Positions 7,376 through 16,739 of a stretch of DNA of 64,000 nucleotides are shown piece by piece. Source of the stretch: CAVUPF01 sp963803755 (GTDB lineage Bacteria > Actinomycetota > Thermoleophilia > Solirubrobacterales > 70-9); NCBI GenBank assembly GCA_963803755.1, contig CAWDNP010000003.1, forward strand, positions 270,260 to 334,259, written 5' to 3'. The position numbers were made by a program, and so were the translations under genes. A model generated the notes under the pieces. The model had not been told where the DNA came from. It saw only the letters and a list, made by a program, of their open reading frames with translations, and did not search any database. Each line of letters opens with the position of its first letter. Positions within the stretch are counted from its first letter, which is position 1.

Positions 7376-9199
7376 ATGAGCTCCGAGGACTCCCAGTTTT
7401 CGCGCCACCTTCGCCCCGTCTCAGAATCCGGAGCCGCGGCCGCTCCTGAACTCATGGAACCTGAGGACGATGGTACGCCTGGTCTGACGCCGCCCATGAA
7501 CCGCGGTCATTCGCGCGGGTTCACCAGCGATGTCCTAATCGAGCTTGGCTACGCGACGCAGGAGAGGGTCCAGGCTGCAATCGAGGCCGCCCGCACGGCC
7601 GGACGGGCGCCCGAGGCCCTGCTCCTGGAGGAGGGCGCGATCAGCGGCGATCAACTCTCGCGGGCGATTGCCGAGCGCTACGGACTCGATCACCTCGACC
7701 TTTCGGTCTATTCCGTAGATGTGGCCGCCGCCGCCCTCTTCCCGGTGACCATGGCCCGCCGCTACAAGGCAGTCCCGGTCGGCTACGCTGACCAGCACAC
7801 GCTCTTGGTCGCGGCCGCCGACCCAGCAAACGTGCTGGCTGTCGATGACATCCAGATCTCGACTGGCCTCGACTGCAGGATCGCGGTCGCCGCCGAGGAG
7901 GACGTCGAGGCGTTGCTCTCCCGGCTCGGCACGCTGCAGAGTGCCGCCGCCGAGGCGATCATCGAGGACGAGGAGGGCCGCGAGGGCGAGGGGGGGGTCG
8001 AGGACCATGGCCTTGCCGAGGTCAGCGAGATGCAGGCCGACGCCGCAGATGCGCCGGTGATCAAGCTTGTCTACAGCATTCTCGCTCAAGCGGTGGGGGA
8101 GGGAGCCTCCGACATCCACCTTGAGCCCGGGCAGGGGGAGCTGCGGATCCGCTTCCGAGTGGACGGAGTTTTGAAAGAGGCCGCGCACGTGCCCAAGCGG
8201 ATGATCAGCGCCGTTGTCTCAAGGCTTAAGATCATGAGTGAGCTAGACATCGCCGAGAAGCGGGTGCCCCAGGATGGCCGGGTCAGCATCTCGGTCGAGG
8301 ACCGACGCATCGATTTGCGCGTCACAACATTGCCGACCCAGCGGGGCGAGGGGGCGACGATCCGCATCCTCGACGAAGGTAACGCGCAACGCTCGCTTGA
8401 CGATCTGGGAATGGATGGCTCCGCCCGTGCGCGCTTTGAGAGCGCCTTCGGCAGTGCCTACGGGGCTGTGCTGGTGACCGGTCCGACCGGCTCGGGCAAG
8501 TCGACCACCCTCTACGCGGCCCTACAGGAGCTGAACCGGGTGGAGAGAAAGATCATCACGATCGAGGACCCGGTCGAGTACCGGATCGACGGCATCAACC
8601 AGATCAACGTCAATCGCAAGGCAGGCCTTGACTTTGCCACCGGGCTGCGTTCGATACTCCGCGCCGATCCCGACGTAGTGATGGTCGGCGAGATACGCGA
8701 CGCCGAGACGGCACGGATCGCGATCGAGGCTGCGCTGACCGGCCACATGATGCTGAGCACGTTGCACACCAACGACGCTCCGGGAGCGATCGCCCGCCTG
8801 AACGAGATGGGGATCGAGACCTTTCTCACCGCCTCCGCCGTGGACTGCGTCGTCGCCCAGCGCCTGGCGCGCAAACTCTGCCCGCACTGTAAGCGGCGGA
8901 CGATCATCCCAGCGGCGGCGCTGTCGGAGGCAGGGATGGGGGTAGGGGCCGACATCGAGGCCTATGAGCCGGTTGGCTGTGGGCGCTGCGGCCACTGCGG
9001 CTACCGGGGTCGGGTTGGCGTTTACTCTGTAATGAGCCTCAGCGAAAGACTGAAGGAGCTGACCGTGACTCGCGCGACGGAGCCCGAAATCGCTACCGTC
9101 GCCCGTCAGGAGGGGATGCTCACCCTGCGTGAGGACGGAATCATCAAGGTCCGTGTTGGGACGACCAGCCTCGAGGAGGTACTCCGTGTCACAGCCTGA
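7376..9199 (+). CDS. pilB: PilB pilus extension ATPase
   Basis: A 607-residue assembly ATPase that drives pilin polymerisation from the cytoplasmic face. After a disordered start (about 1-45) comes an MshEN domain (about 48-190), the fold that in some relatives binds c-di-GMP. The T2SSE ATPase domain follows, with Walker A GPTGSGKSTT near residue 368, DPDVVMVGEIRD near 430, and a zinc-binding tetracysteine (CPHC and CGRCGHCG) at about 502-545. All catalytic elements are present. The gene ends 14 bp inside the next gene, pilT2, which implies translational coupling. The MshEN domain is the closest relative in this window of the N-terminus of the repeat protein at 1-2134. Confidence 0.96.
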   Translation: MSSEDSQFSRHLRPVSESGAAAAPELMEPEDDGTPGLTPPMNRGHSRGFTSDVLIELGYATQERVQAAIEAARTAGRAPEALLLEEGAISGDQLSRAIAERYGLDHLDLSVYSVDVAAAALFPVTMARRYKAVPVGYADQHTLLVAAADPANVLAVDDIQISTGLDCRIAVAAEEDVEALLSRLGTLQSAAAEAIIEDEEGREGEGGVEDHGLAEVSEMQADAADAPVIKLVYSILAQAVGEGASDIHLEPGQGELRIRFRVDGVLKEAAHVPKRMISAVVSRLKIMSELDIAEKRVPQDGRVSISVEDRRIDLRVTTLPTQRGEGATIRILDEGNAQRSLDDLGMDGSARARFESAFGSAYGAVLVTGPTGSGKSTTLYAALQELNRVERKIITIEDPVEYRIDGINQINVNRKAGLDFATGLRSILRADPDVVMVGEIRDAETARIAIEAALTGHMMLSTLHTNDAPGAIARLNEMGIETFLTASAVDCVVAQRLARKLCPHCKRRTIIPAAALSEAGMGVGADIEAYEPVGCGRCGHCGYRGRVGVYSVMSLSERLKELTVTRATEPEIATVARQEGMLTLREDGIIKVRVGTTSLEEVLRVTA

Positions 9200-10337
9200 G
9201 TTCGACTTTTCTGAGGTCCTGCGCCAGATGGTGGAGGCCCGCGCCTCCGACATCCACCTGACCGCGGGATTTCCCCCGGCAATCCGCGACAAGGGCAGGA
9301 TCACTGCCATGGAGGGCTTCCCAGTGCTGGCCGGGCAGCAGACCCGAGAGGTCATCTACGGCATCCTCAACGATGAGCAGCGCAAGCGCTTTGAGAATAA
9401 TAAGCAGCTGGACTTCGCCTACTCGATACCGGGCGTCGCCCGCTTCCGTGTCAACTGCTTCTTCCAGCGCGGGTCGGTAAGTGCTGCCCTCCGCCTGGTG
9501 CCGCAGGAGATACCCGCTCTCGACACGCTCGGCGTGCCGCAGGTCCTGCGCGAGCTGACCCAAAAACCACGCGGCTTCGTGTTGGTAACCGGCCCGACCG
9601 GCTCAGGCAAGTCGACGACTCTGGCCGCGATGCTCGACGTGATCAACACCGAACATCAGGACCATATCCTCACGATCGAGGATCCGATCGAGTTCCTGCA
9701 CCACCACAAGCGCTCGATCGTCAACCAACGCGAGATCGGCGCCGACGCGCCGGACTTCGGACTTGGACTGCGTGCGGCGCTGCGCGAGGACCCTGACGTG
9801 ATTCTTGTCGGTGAGATGCGAGACCTCGAGACGATCTCCACGGCGCTTACCGCGGCCGAGACCGGACATCTAGTTTTCGCCACCCTGCACACCCAGTCCA
9901 CCGCTCAGACCGTGGACCGGATCATCGACGTCTTCCCACCTTCCCAGCAAGACCAGGTGCGCACTCAGCTCTCGATCGCCTTGCAGGGGATTGTCACCCA
10001 GCAGCTACTGCCGACTGCCGATGGTAGGGGCAGGATCGTCGCCTGCGAGGTGCTGATTCCGACTCCGGCGATCCGCAACCTGATTCGCGAGGGCAAGACC
10101 CACCAGATCTACGCCGCGGTTCAGACCTCCGGCGCGGTCGGGATGCAGACGATGGATGCTGACCTCGCGCGCCTGGTTCGCGCGGGGAGGGTCTCCCGCC
10201 AGCTCGCCGAACAGCGCGCCTCTGTTCCTGAGGAGTTGAAACGGCTGCTCCATGGAGCCGCAGCCCAGATGCCGGGCGGTGGTCTTGCTGGTGAAAACGC
10301 GCCGCCGCCGGTGCCCGTTTACACGACCGGAGGCTAG
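9186..10337 (+). CDS. pilT: PilT-family ATPase, copy 2
   Basis: A 383-residue PilT/PilU-type ATPase, intact. I take the GTG at 9186 as the start because it gives SQPEFDFSEVLRQMVEARAS, the normal PilT N-terminus; it overlaps the pilB end. Walker A GPTGSGKSTT lies near residue 136, followed by GEMRDLETISTALTAAETGH and the His box FATLHT. The C-terminus has a short Pro/Gly-rich tail. Compared with copy 1 it lacks the frameshift and has a longer tail, so the two may have split roles (retraction motor and PilU-like helper). pilC follows 6 bp later. Confidence 0.94.
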   Translation: MSQPEFDFSEVLRQMVEARASDIHLTAGFPPAIRDKGRITAMEGFPVLAGQQTREVIYGILNDEQRKRFENNKQLDFAYSIPGVARFRVNCFFQRGSVSAALRLVPQEIPALDTLGVPQVLRELTQKPRGFVLVTGPTGSGKSTTLAAMLDVINTEHQDHILTIEDPIEFLHHHKRSIVNQREIGADAPDFGLGLRAALREDPDVILVGEMRDLETISTALTAAETGHLVFATLHTQSTAQTVDRIIDVFPPSQQDQVRTQLSIALQGIVTQQLLPTADGRGRIVACEVLIPTPAIRNLIREGKTHQIYAAVQTSGAVGMQTMDADLARLVRAGRVSRQLAEQRASVPEELKRLLHGAAAQMPGGGLAGENAPPPVPVYTTGG

Positions 10338-10343
10338 GCAGAG

Positions 10344-11591
10344 ATGGCAAGCAGCGCCAGCACATTCGCTTTTCGCGCCATTGATCTCTCCGGCGTGGCC
10401 TCACAGGGAGAGCTGGAGGCTGAGTCGAAGTCGCACGTCTCCGATCAACTTCGCCAGCGGGGACTGATCGTCCTCGACGTCTCCGAGAAGCACGAGCCGT
10501 TCAAGATCGAGGATCTATTCAAACGCTGGCAAGGGGTAGACATGCGAGAACTTGCCATCTTCTCGCGCCAGTTCGCGACCCTTGTCGCCTCGGGCATGCC
10601 GATGCTGCGGACTCTGCAAACCCTGCAGGAGCAGACCCAGGACGAGATGATCCGCGAAGCCGTCGCCGGCCTCAGCGAGGACGTCGAGGCGGGCAGTTCA
10701 TTGTGGCAGGCGATGGAGCGATATCCGAAGGTGTTCGACCGCCTGTTCCGGGCGATGGTTCGCGCCGGCGAGCAGTCGGGTCGATTGGAAGAAGCACTCG
10801 ATCGGGTCGCCTTCCAGGTGGAGAAATCCGACGCGCTACGCCGCCAGGTCAAATCAGCGATGATTTACCCGACGCTGGTCTTCGGATTCGCGCTGGTGGT
10901 GTTGGTCGCGATCGTCGTCTTCGTCATCCCGGTCTTTGCCAAGATCTTCAAAGAACTTGCCGCCGAACACCCGACCGAAAGCTCCGCGCTGCCGGTGCCT
11001 ACCCAGATCTGCGTCAGTGTGTCTAACGCTCTTACCAGCTATTGGTACCTGATCATTCCTGGCATAGTTCTCACAGTCATCTTCTTCTTCAAATGGAAGA
11101 AGACCGATCGCGGTCACGCGATGTGGGACCGATTCAAACTGAGGCTCCCGTTCAAAATCGGCGACGTAATCCAAAAGATCGCGCTGGCGCGCTGGTCACG
11201 CACCTTTTCAGGCTCGGTTTCCTCCGGCGTGCCGATGCTCCAGTCGATCAAACTCACTGGGGACACTGCCGGCAACGTCGTAGTCGAGCAGTCGATGGAA
11301 GATGTCTACGCCTCGGTCAAGCGGGGAGGCTCGCTCGCCGGTCCGATCGAGCAGAATCCAATCTTCCCGCCGATGGTCAGCCACATGGTCTCGGTTGGCG
11401 AGGAAAGCGGTCAGCTTGAGCATATGTTGAGCAAAATCGCCGACTTCTACGAGGCTGAGGTCGACGCCAAGGTCAAAGGCCTCACCTCCTTGATCGAGCC
11501 GCTGATGATCGTCTTTGTCGGCGGCATCGTAGGTTTCATCGTGATCTCGATGTACCTACCGCTGTTCAGCATCTACGAAAAGATCCGCTGA
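10344..11591 (+). CDS. pilC: PilC inner-membrane platform protein
   Basis: A 415-residue polytopic protein of the T2SSF/PilC family, the membrane platform on which PilB and PilT act. Two T2SSF repeats are visible, one at about 70-195 (IFSRQFATLVASGMPMLRTL) and one at about 275-400 (ARWSRTFSGSVSSGVPMLQS). Membrane helices lie near 173-200, 228-250 and 385-408. Length and motifs are normal. It ends the intact motor operon; the following 1.4 kb is intergenic and insertion-sequence debris, which separates it from pilA and pilD. Confidence 0.96.
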   Translation: MASSASTFAFRAIDLSGVASQGELEAESKSHVSDQLRQRGLIVLDVSEKHEPFKIEDLFKRWQGVDMRELAIFSRQFATLVASGMPMLRTLQTLQEQTQDEMIREAVAGLSEDVEAGSSLWQAMERYPKVFDRLFRAMVRAGEQSGRLEEALDRVAFQVEKSDALRRQVKSAMIYPTLVFGFALVVLVAIVVFVIPVFAKIFKELAAEHPTESSALPVPTQICVSVSNALTSYWYLIIPGIVLTVIFFFKWKKTDRGHAMWDRFKLRLPFKIGDVIQKIALARWSRTFSGSVSSGVPMLQSIKLTGDTAGNVVVEQSMEDVYASVKRGGSLAGPIEQNPIFPPMVSHMVSVGEESGQLEHMLSKIADFYEAEVDAKVKGLTSLIEPLMIVFVGGIVGFIVISMYLPLFSIYEKIR

Positions 11592-11960
11592 CCACTTATC
11601 GCTGAGGTTCAGTTGGTGGCAATCGCGCGTCGCCGAGCCCCCTTTGACCATTCCCATGATTGACCTGTGGAGCTATCCACGCGGTCACCCGATAAAGACT
11701 CCTCCACGACGCGGACGGGTGACGATCGCTGCAATGCAGTGGGTCCTGCGATTCCTTCTCGACTAACCCCGATCATTCACCAAGCGTTCGCGAGGAACTT
11801 CTACGGGCAGGAGTAAGTGTGTGAGAGCGCTCGCGTGCACGCGACCTTCGCCGCGGGATGAGCGGGAGGCGTTGAAAGGGGGCGCTCGCCACCGTTTGCA
11901 GGCAGGCTGAGGCCGGCCGTGCGGAGCGGAGCGGTGTGGCGAGAGCGGCCGCCGGCGCGG
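11592..11960. other. Intergenic stretch without a recognisable gene
   Basis: About 370 bp between pilC and the IS1380 remnant. I see no conserved protein, no clear hairpin with a T run and no repeat. Short open frames here have no recognisable similarity. Confidence 0.5.
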
Positions 11961-12420
11961 TCAGTCGGCCGGAGCCGGCAGTTCGCGAAGCCGCGTGAAG
12001 GCGGCGGCGAGCTCCGCCGCCCAAGGCCAGTGGCGCTCCAAGCGCGGGTTGCGCGACAGGCGTGGAAGGCGCGGCGGCTGGCCTGCCGGCCGTGTGAAGG
12101 GCGCGGTAGCGAAGCCGTTTGGGCTTAAGGCCGGAGGGCTCGCCGCGCAGCAGCATGGTGTCGGCCCAGGCGAGGAGCGCCCCGGCGATCAGCACCAACT
12201 CAGTCAGACCGCGTTCATCTCGAAGCTGCCGAAGGGGAGCAGCTCCAGGCCCGTCTGCTTGGAGCAGCGAATGCGGTCCTCGCCACGGGCGGGTGCTCGC
12301 GCTCGAGAGGGGCGGCGGCTCCGGTGCGATCGATGAGGATCGCCTGGAAGCGGTGGCCGCCTGAGTCGGTGAAGGAGGGCTGGGCGCCGGGGTGGGGGCC
12401 GCTCCCGGCGGATGATCAGT
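11961..12420 (-). pseudogene. IS1380-family transposase, C-terminal remnant
   Basis: Pieces of an IS1380 transposase C-terminus read on the minus strand in successive frames: QPSFTDSGGHRFQAIL, then CSKQTGLELLPFGSFEMNAV, then LLAWADTMLLRGEPSGLKPK, then HWPWAAELAAAFTRLRELPA with a TGA at 11963-11961. Several frame breaks and the missing N-terminal two thirds, including the first catalytic residues, make it inactive. Confidence 0.75.
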
Positions 12421-12439
12421 CGTGAGCCCTCCGGCCACG

Positions 12440-12494
12440 ATCCACTCGCGGTGATCTGCATTCGATGCTGGTCAAGTCCCATTACAATTGTCAT
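12440..12494 (-). pseudogene. IS110-family transposase, N-terminal scrap
   Basis: An ATG at 12494 begins MTIVMGLDQHRMQITA, which resembles the start of IS110-family DEDD transposases. Similarity is lost after about 17 residues, where the IS1380 remnant begins. It is probably a junction between two decayed insertion sequences. Confidence 0.45.
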
Positions 12495-13030
12495 TCGAGG
12501 AGCCTCCTCAAATCCTCAAGCTCCATGGGTCAAATTGCCTGCGCGGACACGCACCACGCTTGAGTTGAGGGGGTCCCTATATGTCGGGTCAAGTGGACTG
12601 CTCATGACATCTGTCCTGTAGTGGATTTCTCACACCGCGCACGCTCCCAATGGGAGCGGACAGGGGGAGGACCGCCGTTCAAAGTCCTACGAGATTCGGG
12701 ACAATCTCAAGTACCAGGCTGGTGCCGCCATCGTGCTGCTCTCAAGATAGTCGTCTACTGACGGGTCAGCTATGTACTCAATCAATCCCGCATATTCGAT
12801 GGTCGCCCTGCTCTACAAACATCCCGGTCGAGCGTCCCGTAGCTGGACGTTCGTATGGCCGTGAGCGGATTGGTGATTTGGGGCTGGGTCAGAATCCGTA
12901 GTTTTAGGGTATAGACAGGCCGATTTCTTGGCTTTACAGTGGGGAAAAGTCGGTCTCTTTCAAAATTGGTAGAGAGCGGCTAAAGGTGGCTGGTGGAGGG
13001 TCGATTAAGTGCTTGTAATGAATTTGCCAG
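12495..13030. other. AT-richer intergenic region ahead of the pilin leader
   Basis: About 535 bp without a recognisable gene. The segment from about 12880 to 13020 is AT-richer than the surroundings and should hold the promoter of the riboswitch-pilA transcript, but I cannot fix -35 and -10 boxes with confidence. Confidence 0.4.
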
Positions 13031-13032
13031 CG

Positions 13033-13121
13033 CCCTGGTGCAAGAGGCAAACCCACCGTGAGGTGGGGGCGCAATACCCTCAGGGCTCCCAGCCGGGAGT
13101 TGCTCGGGGCAACCACCGGGG
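13033..13121 (+). promoter_or_regulatory. c-di-GMP-I (GEMM) riboswitch ahead of pilA1
   Basis: The segment fits the GEMM-I layout. CCCTGGTG (13033-13040) pairs with CACCGGGG (13114-13121) as the closing helix. Next come GGCAAAC, a hairpin CCACC-GTGA-GGTGG with a GNRA tetraloop, the core GGCGCAA, and a 3' hairpin GTTGC-TCGGG-GCAAC, which correspond in order to the elements of the Vibrio Vc2 aptamer. It ends 69 bp before the pilin start, which has a strong GGAGGT. So pilin expression is probably controlled by c-di-GMP. On or off sense cannot be read from the sequence; no obvious terminator hairpin lies between aptamer and start. Confidence 0.78.
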
Positions 13122-13650
13122 TCAAAGGACACCACGTGGCTTTACGCGACGGGGCTCTGGCGCAAACGATAGGACCATTGGAGGTACCTAATGTTTCTCC
13201 AGACTCTCCGGGCCAAGGTTGGTGCCCGGCTCAACGGCGAGAGCGAGGCCGGCTTCACGCTGATCGAGCTTCTCGTAGTGATGCTCATCATGGGCATCCT
13301 GGCGGCAATCGCGCTGCCTGCGTTCTTCAATCAGCGCGAAAAGGCAAGTGACGCAAGGGCGAAGGCCTACGCCAACAGTGCCGAGGTCGCGATTGAGAAC
13401 GTACTCGACCGAAAACAATGGCAGCTTCAAGGAAGCTACTCCTCTCAAGCTCCAGGCCATCGAACCGGTGCTGAAGAGTGCGACCATCACAATCCCGAAG
13501 GCGGAACCGACTGAATTCGAAGTCGTCTCGGAATCGAGCAACGGCAACAAATTCGCGATCTACCAAAAGGAAGGTGAAAGTACGTTCACCTGCACGCTTG
13601 CAGGTCATGGCGGTTGTCCGACAGGTGGCAACTGGAAAAACGGCTAGTTA
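13119..13650 (+). repeat. Inverted duplication of the pilin cassette, arm 1
   Basis: This 532-bp segment recurs in reverse at 19752-20284. Identity starts at GGGTCAAAGGACACC in the leader and ends at GGCTAGTTA just after the pilin stop. The arms are nearly identical, except for a local divergent patch near the pilin C-terminus and one extra T in arm 2. Confidence 0.93.
13191..13647 (+). CDS. pilA: Type IV major pilin PilA, copy 1 (internal frameshift)
   Basis: A type IV prepilin with a long leader, then the cleavage and methylation site AGFTLIELLVVMLIMGILAA at about residues 20-40. GGAGGT lies 8 bp before the ATG at 13191. The N-terminal frame reaches AEVAIEN near 13398; one base must be dropped there to give ETYSTENNGSFKEATPL and continue to the TAG at 13645-13647. 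The distal part has a typical pilin C-terminus with a Cys pair (FTCTLAGHGGCPTGG). The same extra base occurs in the inverted copy at 19755-20212, so it predates the duplication or reflects one shared assembly source. If real, the product is a truncated pilin of 107 residues with an altered tail. Confidence 0.85.
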
Positions 13651-13707
13651 GGTTAGTCCTTACTGCCTCGCTTTGCCTCAATCCATAGGAAAAGCGTGAA
13701 CGTTTCA

Positions 13708-13762
13708 GAGGGGCGGGCTGTATGCCCGCCCCTCTGCATTCAGCCTTGCCTCTTCGGCAAGG
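13708..13762 (+). terminator. Tandem hairpins after pilA1
   Basis: GAGGGGCGGGC (13708-13718) pairs perfectly with GCCCGCCCCTC (13724-13734). A second hairpin CCTTGCC/GGCAAGG at 13744-13762 is followed by TTT. Together they form a likely terminator of the pilin transcript, so pilD needs its own promoter. Confidence 0.75.
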
Positions 13763-14136
13763 TTTCGCCTCGGACGCAACCACCTTCCGGGCTATCGAGT
13801 GGATGGGACCGGGAGAGCTGGAGGGGATCGGGGCCGCCCGTAAGGCGGCGCGCGAGCGCGCTTGGAAGGCCGGTAGCCCGAACCCCTGAGATTGGTTCGA
13901 CTGATGAACGGGCCGGCCAGGTTCATTTGCGTTCTGCCTGAGTACGAAGATTTCGGCCGCGTAACCACGCTCGCGCCTTTCTGATCTGGCCGGCTGCTTG
14001 CTACAAGTGGCTCGCCGAGCAGCCCGCCAATCGAACGCGCTGACAATCGAGAAGAGAGTGGGCGATGTGGCGGCAAGGTGGTCCGTTACCCCGTGGCGCC
14101 GAGACAGCCGCCCGCTCGGGTACAACTACCGCTCCA
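13763..14136. other. Intergenic region between pilA1 and pilD
   Basis: About 370 bp without a recognisable gene. A 28-codon open frame near 13804-13890 (starting MGPGELEGIG) has no known match. The pilD promoter presumably lies here; I cannot place it. Confidence 0.4.
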
Positions 14137-14885
14137 ATGGCTGGCGTTGTATTTATCGCGTTCCTTGGGGGGTTGGTCGCCGGCAGCTTTGCCACCGCGG
14201 TGGCCCACCGCGTGCCGCTCGGGATCTCGATCGCAGGGCCCCGCTCGCGGTGCCCGGCCTGCGGAACTCAGATCGCCGCCTACGACAACGTCCCCCTGCT
14301 CTCCTGGACGCTGTTGCGGGGTCGGGCGCGCTGCTGCAGTGCTCGCATCTCTCCGTTCTACCCCTTGACCGAGCTGACCGTCGGCGCGCTGTTTGCCCTC
14401 ACTGTGCTCGTCCATCGGCATGACTCCGCTTCGGCGATCGCGATCGACCTGGTCTTCGTGATGATGCTCGCTGCGATCACTCTCACCGACATCGAGGAGC
14501 GCATCATTCCCAACAAGATCTTGATCGCGGGTGCGGCTCTCTGCGTGGCGATCGCGGTGCCGACCGACCCGGGAGGAATGGTCGAGAGGGCAATCGCCGC
14601 GGCGGTTGCGGGCGGGCTGCTGTTTCTCGTGGTGCTCGCCTATCCGGCGGGGATGGGCCTCGGCGACGTCAAGCTCGCGGCAGTTATGGGCCTCTTCTTC
14701 GGCGGGCCGTGGCACCCGCGATCCTTGTTGCGCTGTTGGCTGGCAGCATTGCCGGCATGGCTCTGATTGCCCGCCATGGCGCGCGCGCCCGCAAGATGGC
14801 GATCCCATTCGGTCCCTTCTTGGCGCTGGGCGGAGTGGTCGGGATGCTGGTTGGTAGCCCGCTGATCAATCTCTACCTGGGTTGA
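14137..14885 (+). CDS. pilD: PilD prepilin peptidase/N-methyltransferase (one frameshift)
   Basis: Membrane aspartyl protease that cleaves prepilin leaders and methylates the new N-terminus. The start at 14137 gives VVFIAFLGGLVAGSFATAVA, the first membrane helix. The A24 signature includes CPACGTQI, the first catalytic Asp in LTDIEERIIPN and the second in GMGLGDVKL. Near 14701-14706 one base is missing: restoring it joins LFFG to RAVAPAILVALLAGSIAGMA and reads to the TGA at 14883-14885. The second zinc-type Cys pair is not complete, so methyltransferase activity is less certain. An IS982 insertion lies 70 bp downstream. Its substrates are presumably both PilA and the pilV/W/X-like proteins. 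Confidence 0.88.
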
Positions 14886-14956
14886 GCAGCCTTGGCCAGG
14901 ATGAGGAGCACATGATCAAGGAAGTGACCTTTGACCGCCATCTGCATGCGGCTGGC

Positions 14957-15986
14957 CTAGATGAGTGATTCCGTTCCGGCCCGGTCGCTGGGTCGGGACG
15001 AGGGTCTGTAGGAAGGGTGTCGAAGGTCGGCGTTGCTATTGCCAACGTCGACCATGGAGGTGGCCGCGTGACCGCCGATCTCGACACCCTCTTGATCGCA
15101 CTTTACGTGTTCGCTGATGAAATCCTGCCGCGTCGTCCTCGCGCCCGGCGGCGCCCGAAGATCACTGACGCCGAGCTGGTCTGTCTCGCTGTCGCGCAGA
15201 TCCTGCTTGGGATCACGAGCGAGCGGCACTTCTTGCGCTTCGCGATGACCAGGCTGGGGCACCTGTTCCCCTACCTGCCCAAGCAGCCCGGTTACAACAA
15301 ACGGATGCGGGCGCTCGCACCGCAGATCGTCAGGCTGCTCAACCTGATCGCGTTCTCCTCGCCCTCTTGGTACGACAAGATCCGCCTGCTCGACTCGACC
15401 CCGGTGCCCGTCGGCGCCTCGCGCGAAGCCGTCAAGCGTTCCGCCTTCGCCGGTCACGCCGCCTACGGCTACTGCGCCAGCCACAGCCGCTACTTCTGGG
15501 GCTTCCGCCTCTACCTGCTCTGCGCCTCCGACGGGATGCCGATCGCGTTCGAACTCGCCCCCGCCAACGCCTCCGAGCGCGAGGTCGCGGCCGAGCTGCT
15601 CGCCCGCGTCGAGCTCGACGGCTACACCGTGATCGCCGATAAAGGCTTCGCCGGTGAAGACTTCGAAGCGCTGATGGCCGAGCTGCACGCGCTCTTCCTG
15701 CGCCCCGACCGCAAAGACGAACAGCGCCGCTTCGGCAAGCTCGGCGGCGTCCGGCAATGGATCGAATCGATCATCGACACGATCAAGGGCCAGCTCTCGC
15801 TCGAACAGCACGGCGCCCACACCATGCCCGGCCTGCAAACCCGAATCGCCCAACGCCTGCTCGCACTCGCCGCCGCTCTCTGGCACAACTGGCAGCTCTG
15901 GGAGGAAGGCGTGATCGATGCCCCTGGCCGCAGCCTGATCGCCTATGACCACTGAGCTGCTGTCCGCAACGGAATCAGTCATCTAG
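14957..15986 (+). mobile_element. IS982-family insertion sequence
   Basis: Imperfect inverted repeats of about 23 bp bound the element: the left end at 14957-14979 begins CTAGATGAGTGATTCCGTT, and the right end at 15964-15986 is its inverse with two mismatches. I find no clear target duplication. The single transposase gene appears intact, so the element could be active. Confidence 0.85.
15068..15955 (+). CDS. IS982-family transposase
   Basis: A DDE transposase of 295 residues from the GTG at 15068. It starts TADLDTLLIALYVFADEILP. The catalytic triad is visible as LLDSTPVP (first Asp), VIADKGFAG (second Asp) and RQWIESIIDTIKG (Glu). The C-terminus RLLALAAALWHNWQL is typical of the family. No frame breaks are seen, in contrast to the neighbouring elements. 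An upstream in-frame GTG at 15017 could extend it by 17 residues. Confidence 0.92.
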   Translation: MTADLDTLLIALYVFADEILPRRPRARRRPKITDAELVCLAVAQILLGITSERHFLRFAMTRLGHLFPYLPKQPGYNKRMRALAPQIVRLLNLIAFSSPSWYDKIRLLDSTPVPVGASREAVKRSAFAGHAAYGYCASHSRYFWGFRLYLLCASDGMPIAFELAPANASEREVAAELLARVELDGYTVIADKGFAGEDFEALMAELHALFLRPDRKDEQRRFGKLGGVRQWIESIIDTIKGQLSLEQHGAHTMPGLQTRIAQRLLALAAALWHNWQLWEEGVIDAPGRSLIAYDH

Positions 15987-16502
15987 ACCCCACCAATGTT
16001 GTCATCCAAGGCCGCGTGATTAGTAGTCGCTTCGCTTTCCCGGGCATCCTCCCAGGTCCTTCTCACCTCCTTTGGGGTGCGGTAGCCCAGCCCCGAATGG
16101 GTCGGTGGTGCTAAGCGTCAAGGTAGGCGGCGCGATCGCCGCCCCGGGCCTCGTCGAGCGTTCTCGAACTCCGAGCGCCAGATAAGCCGTTCCTTGAGCT
16201 TTGAGAACCATGACTCGATGAAGGCCTGGGACTCGGGATCGCGGTAGTCGCCGCGGCGGTGGGCGATCTCCAGCTCGGCCAGTCGGGCCCTGAAGCCGCG
16301 CGAGGCGTAGGCGGTGCCATTGTCTGTGCCGAGAGTCAGCTGACCCGGCTCGATCGCGTGCCTCGGCGCCTGCCTCGATAACGGCTTCGGCCTCCTGGCG
16401 GCGGCAGCGAACCTCAAGGCCCCAGGCGGCGATCTCCCTCGTGCAGCAGTCGACGATCGCGTTCAGGTAGCACCAGCCGTGCTCGGCGACCCAGATGCTC
16501 GT
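15983..16502 (-). pseudogene. IS3 orfB, 3' exon-like part (integrase core)
   Basis: Reads TSIWVAEHGWCYLNAIVDCC, then an rve core with LGTDNGTAYASRGFRARLAE and the catalytic-Glu helix DPESQAFIESWFSKLKERL, then after frame breaks HHRPHSGLGYRTPKEV and a stop at about 15983. Joined to the 5' part across the intron it restores DITSIWVAEH in frame. Confidence 0.78.
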
Positions 16503-16566
16503 GTAGGGGTCGGACCGGGGTGCGGTGCCGGGCTCTCACCCGGTCCGTTCCCCCGGTCCGCCCTCC

Positions 16567-16600
16567 GAACCGGACGTGCGCCTCTCAGCGCATCCGGCTC
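16567..16600 (-). ncRNA. Group II intron domain V
   Basis: A 34-nt hairpin with an 8-bp lower stem (GAGCCGGA/TCCGGTTC), a two-base bulge and a GC upper stem. It carries the AGC catalytic triad near the 5' end. Domain VI and the intron 3' end follow within about 65 nt. Confidence 0.88.
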
Positions 16601-16739
16601 TCCACGGGTCATGCGGTGGTCTCGGCCGAGAGGGTCCAGGGCGTCGGGATCGTTGCGCCCCTGTAGCGGTAGCGGGTGACCGCGACCGTGAAGGCATGAA
16701 CAAGGTGATCTCGCCGTCGGCGATCTGCCATCCAACAAG

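Noticed and set aside
11773..12438. Long minus-strand open frame as an intact protein
   Set aside because: It mixes frames of an IS1380 remnant; only short segments match the transposase.
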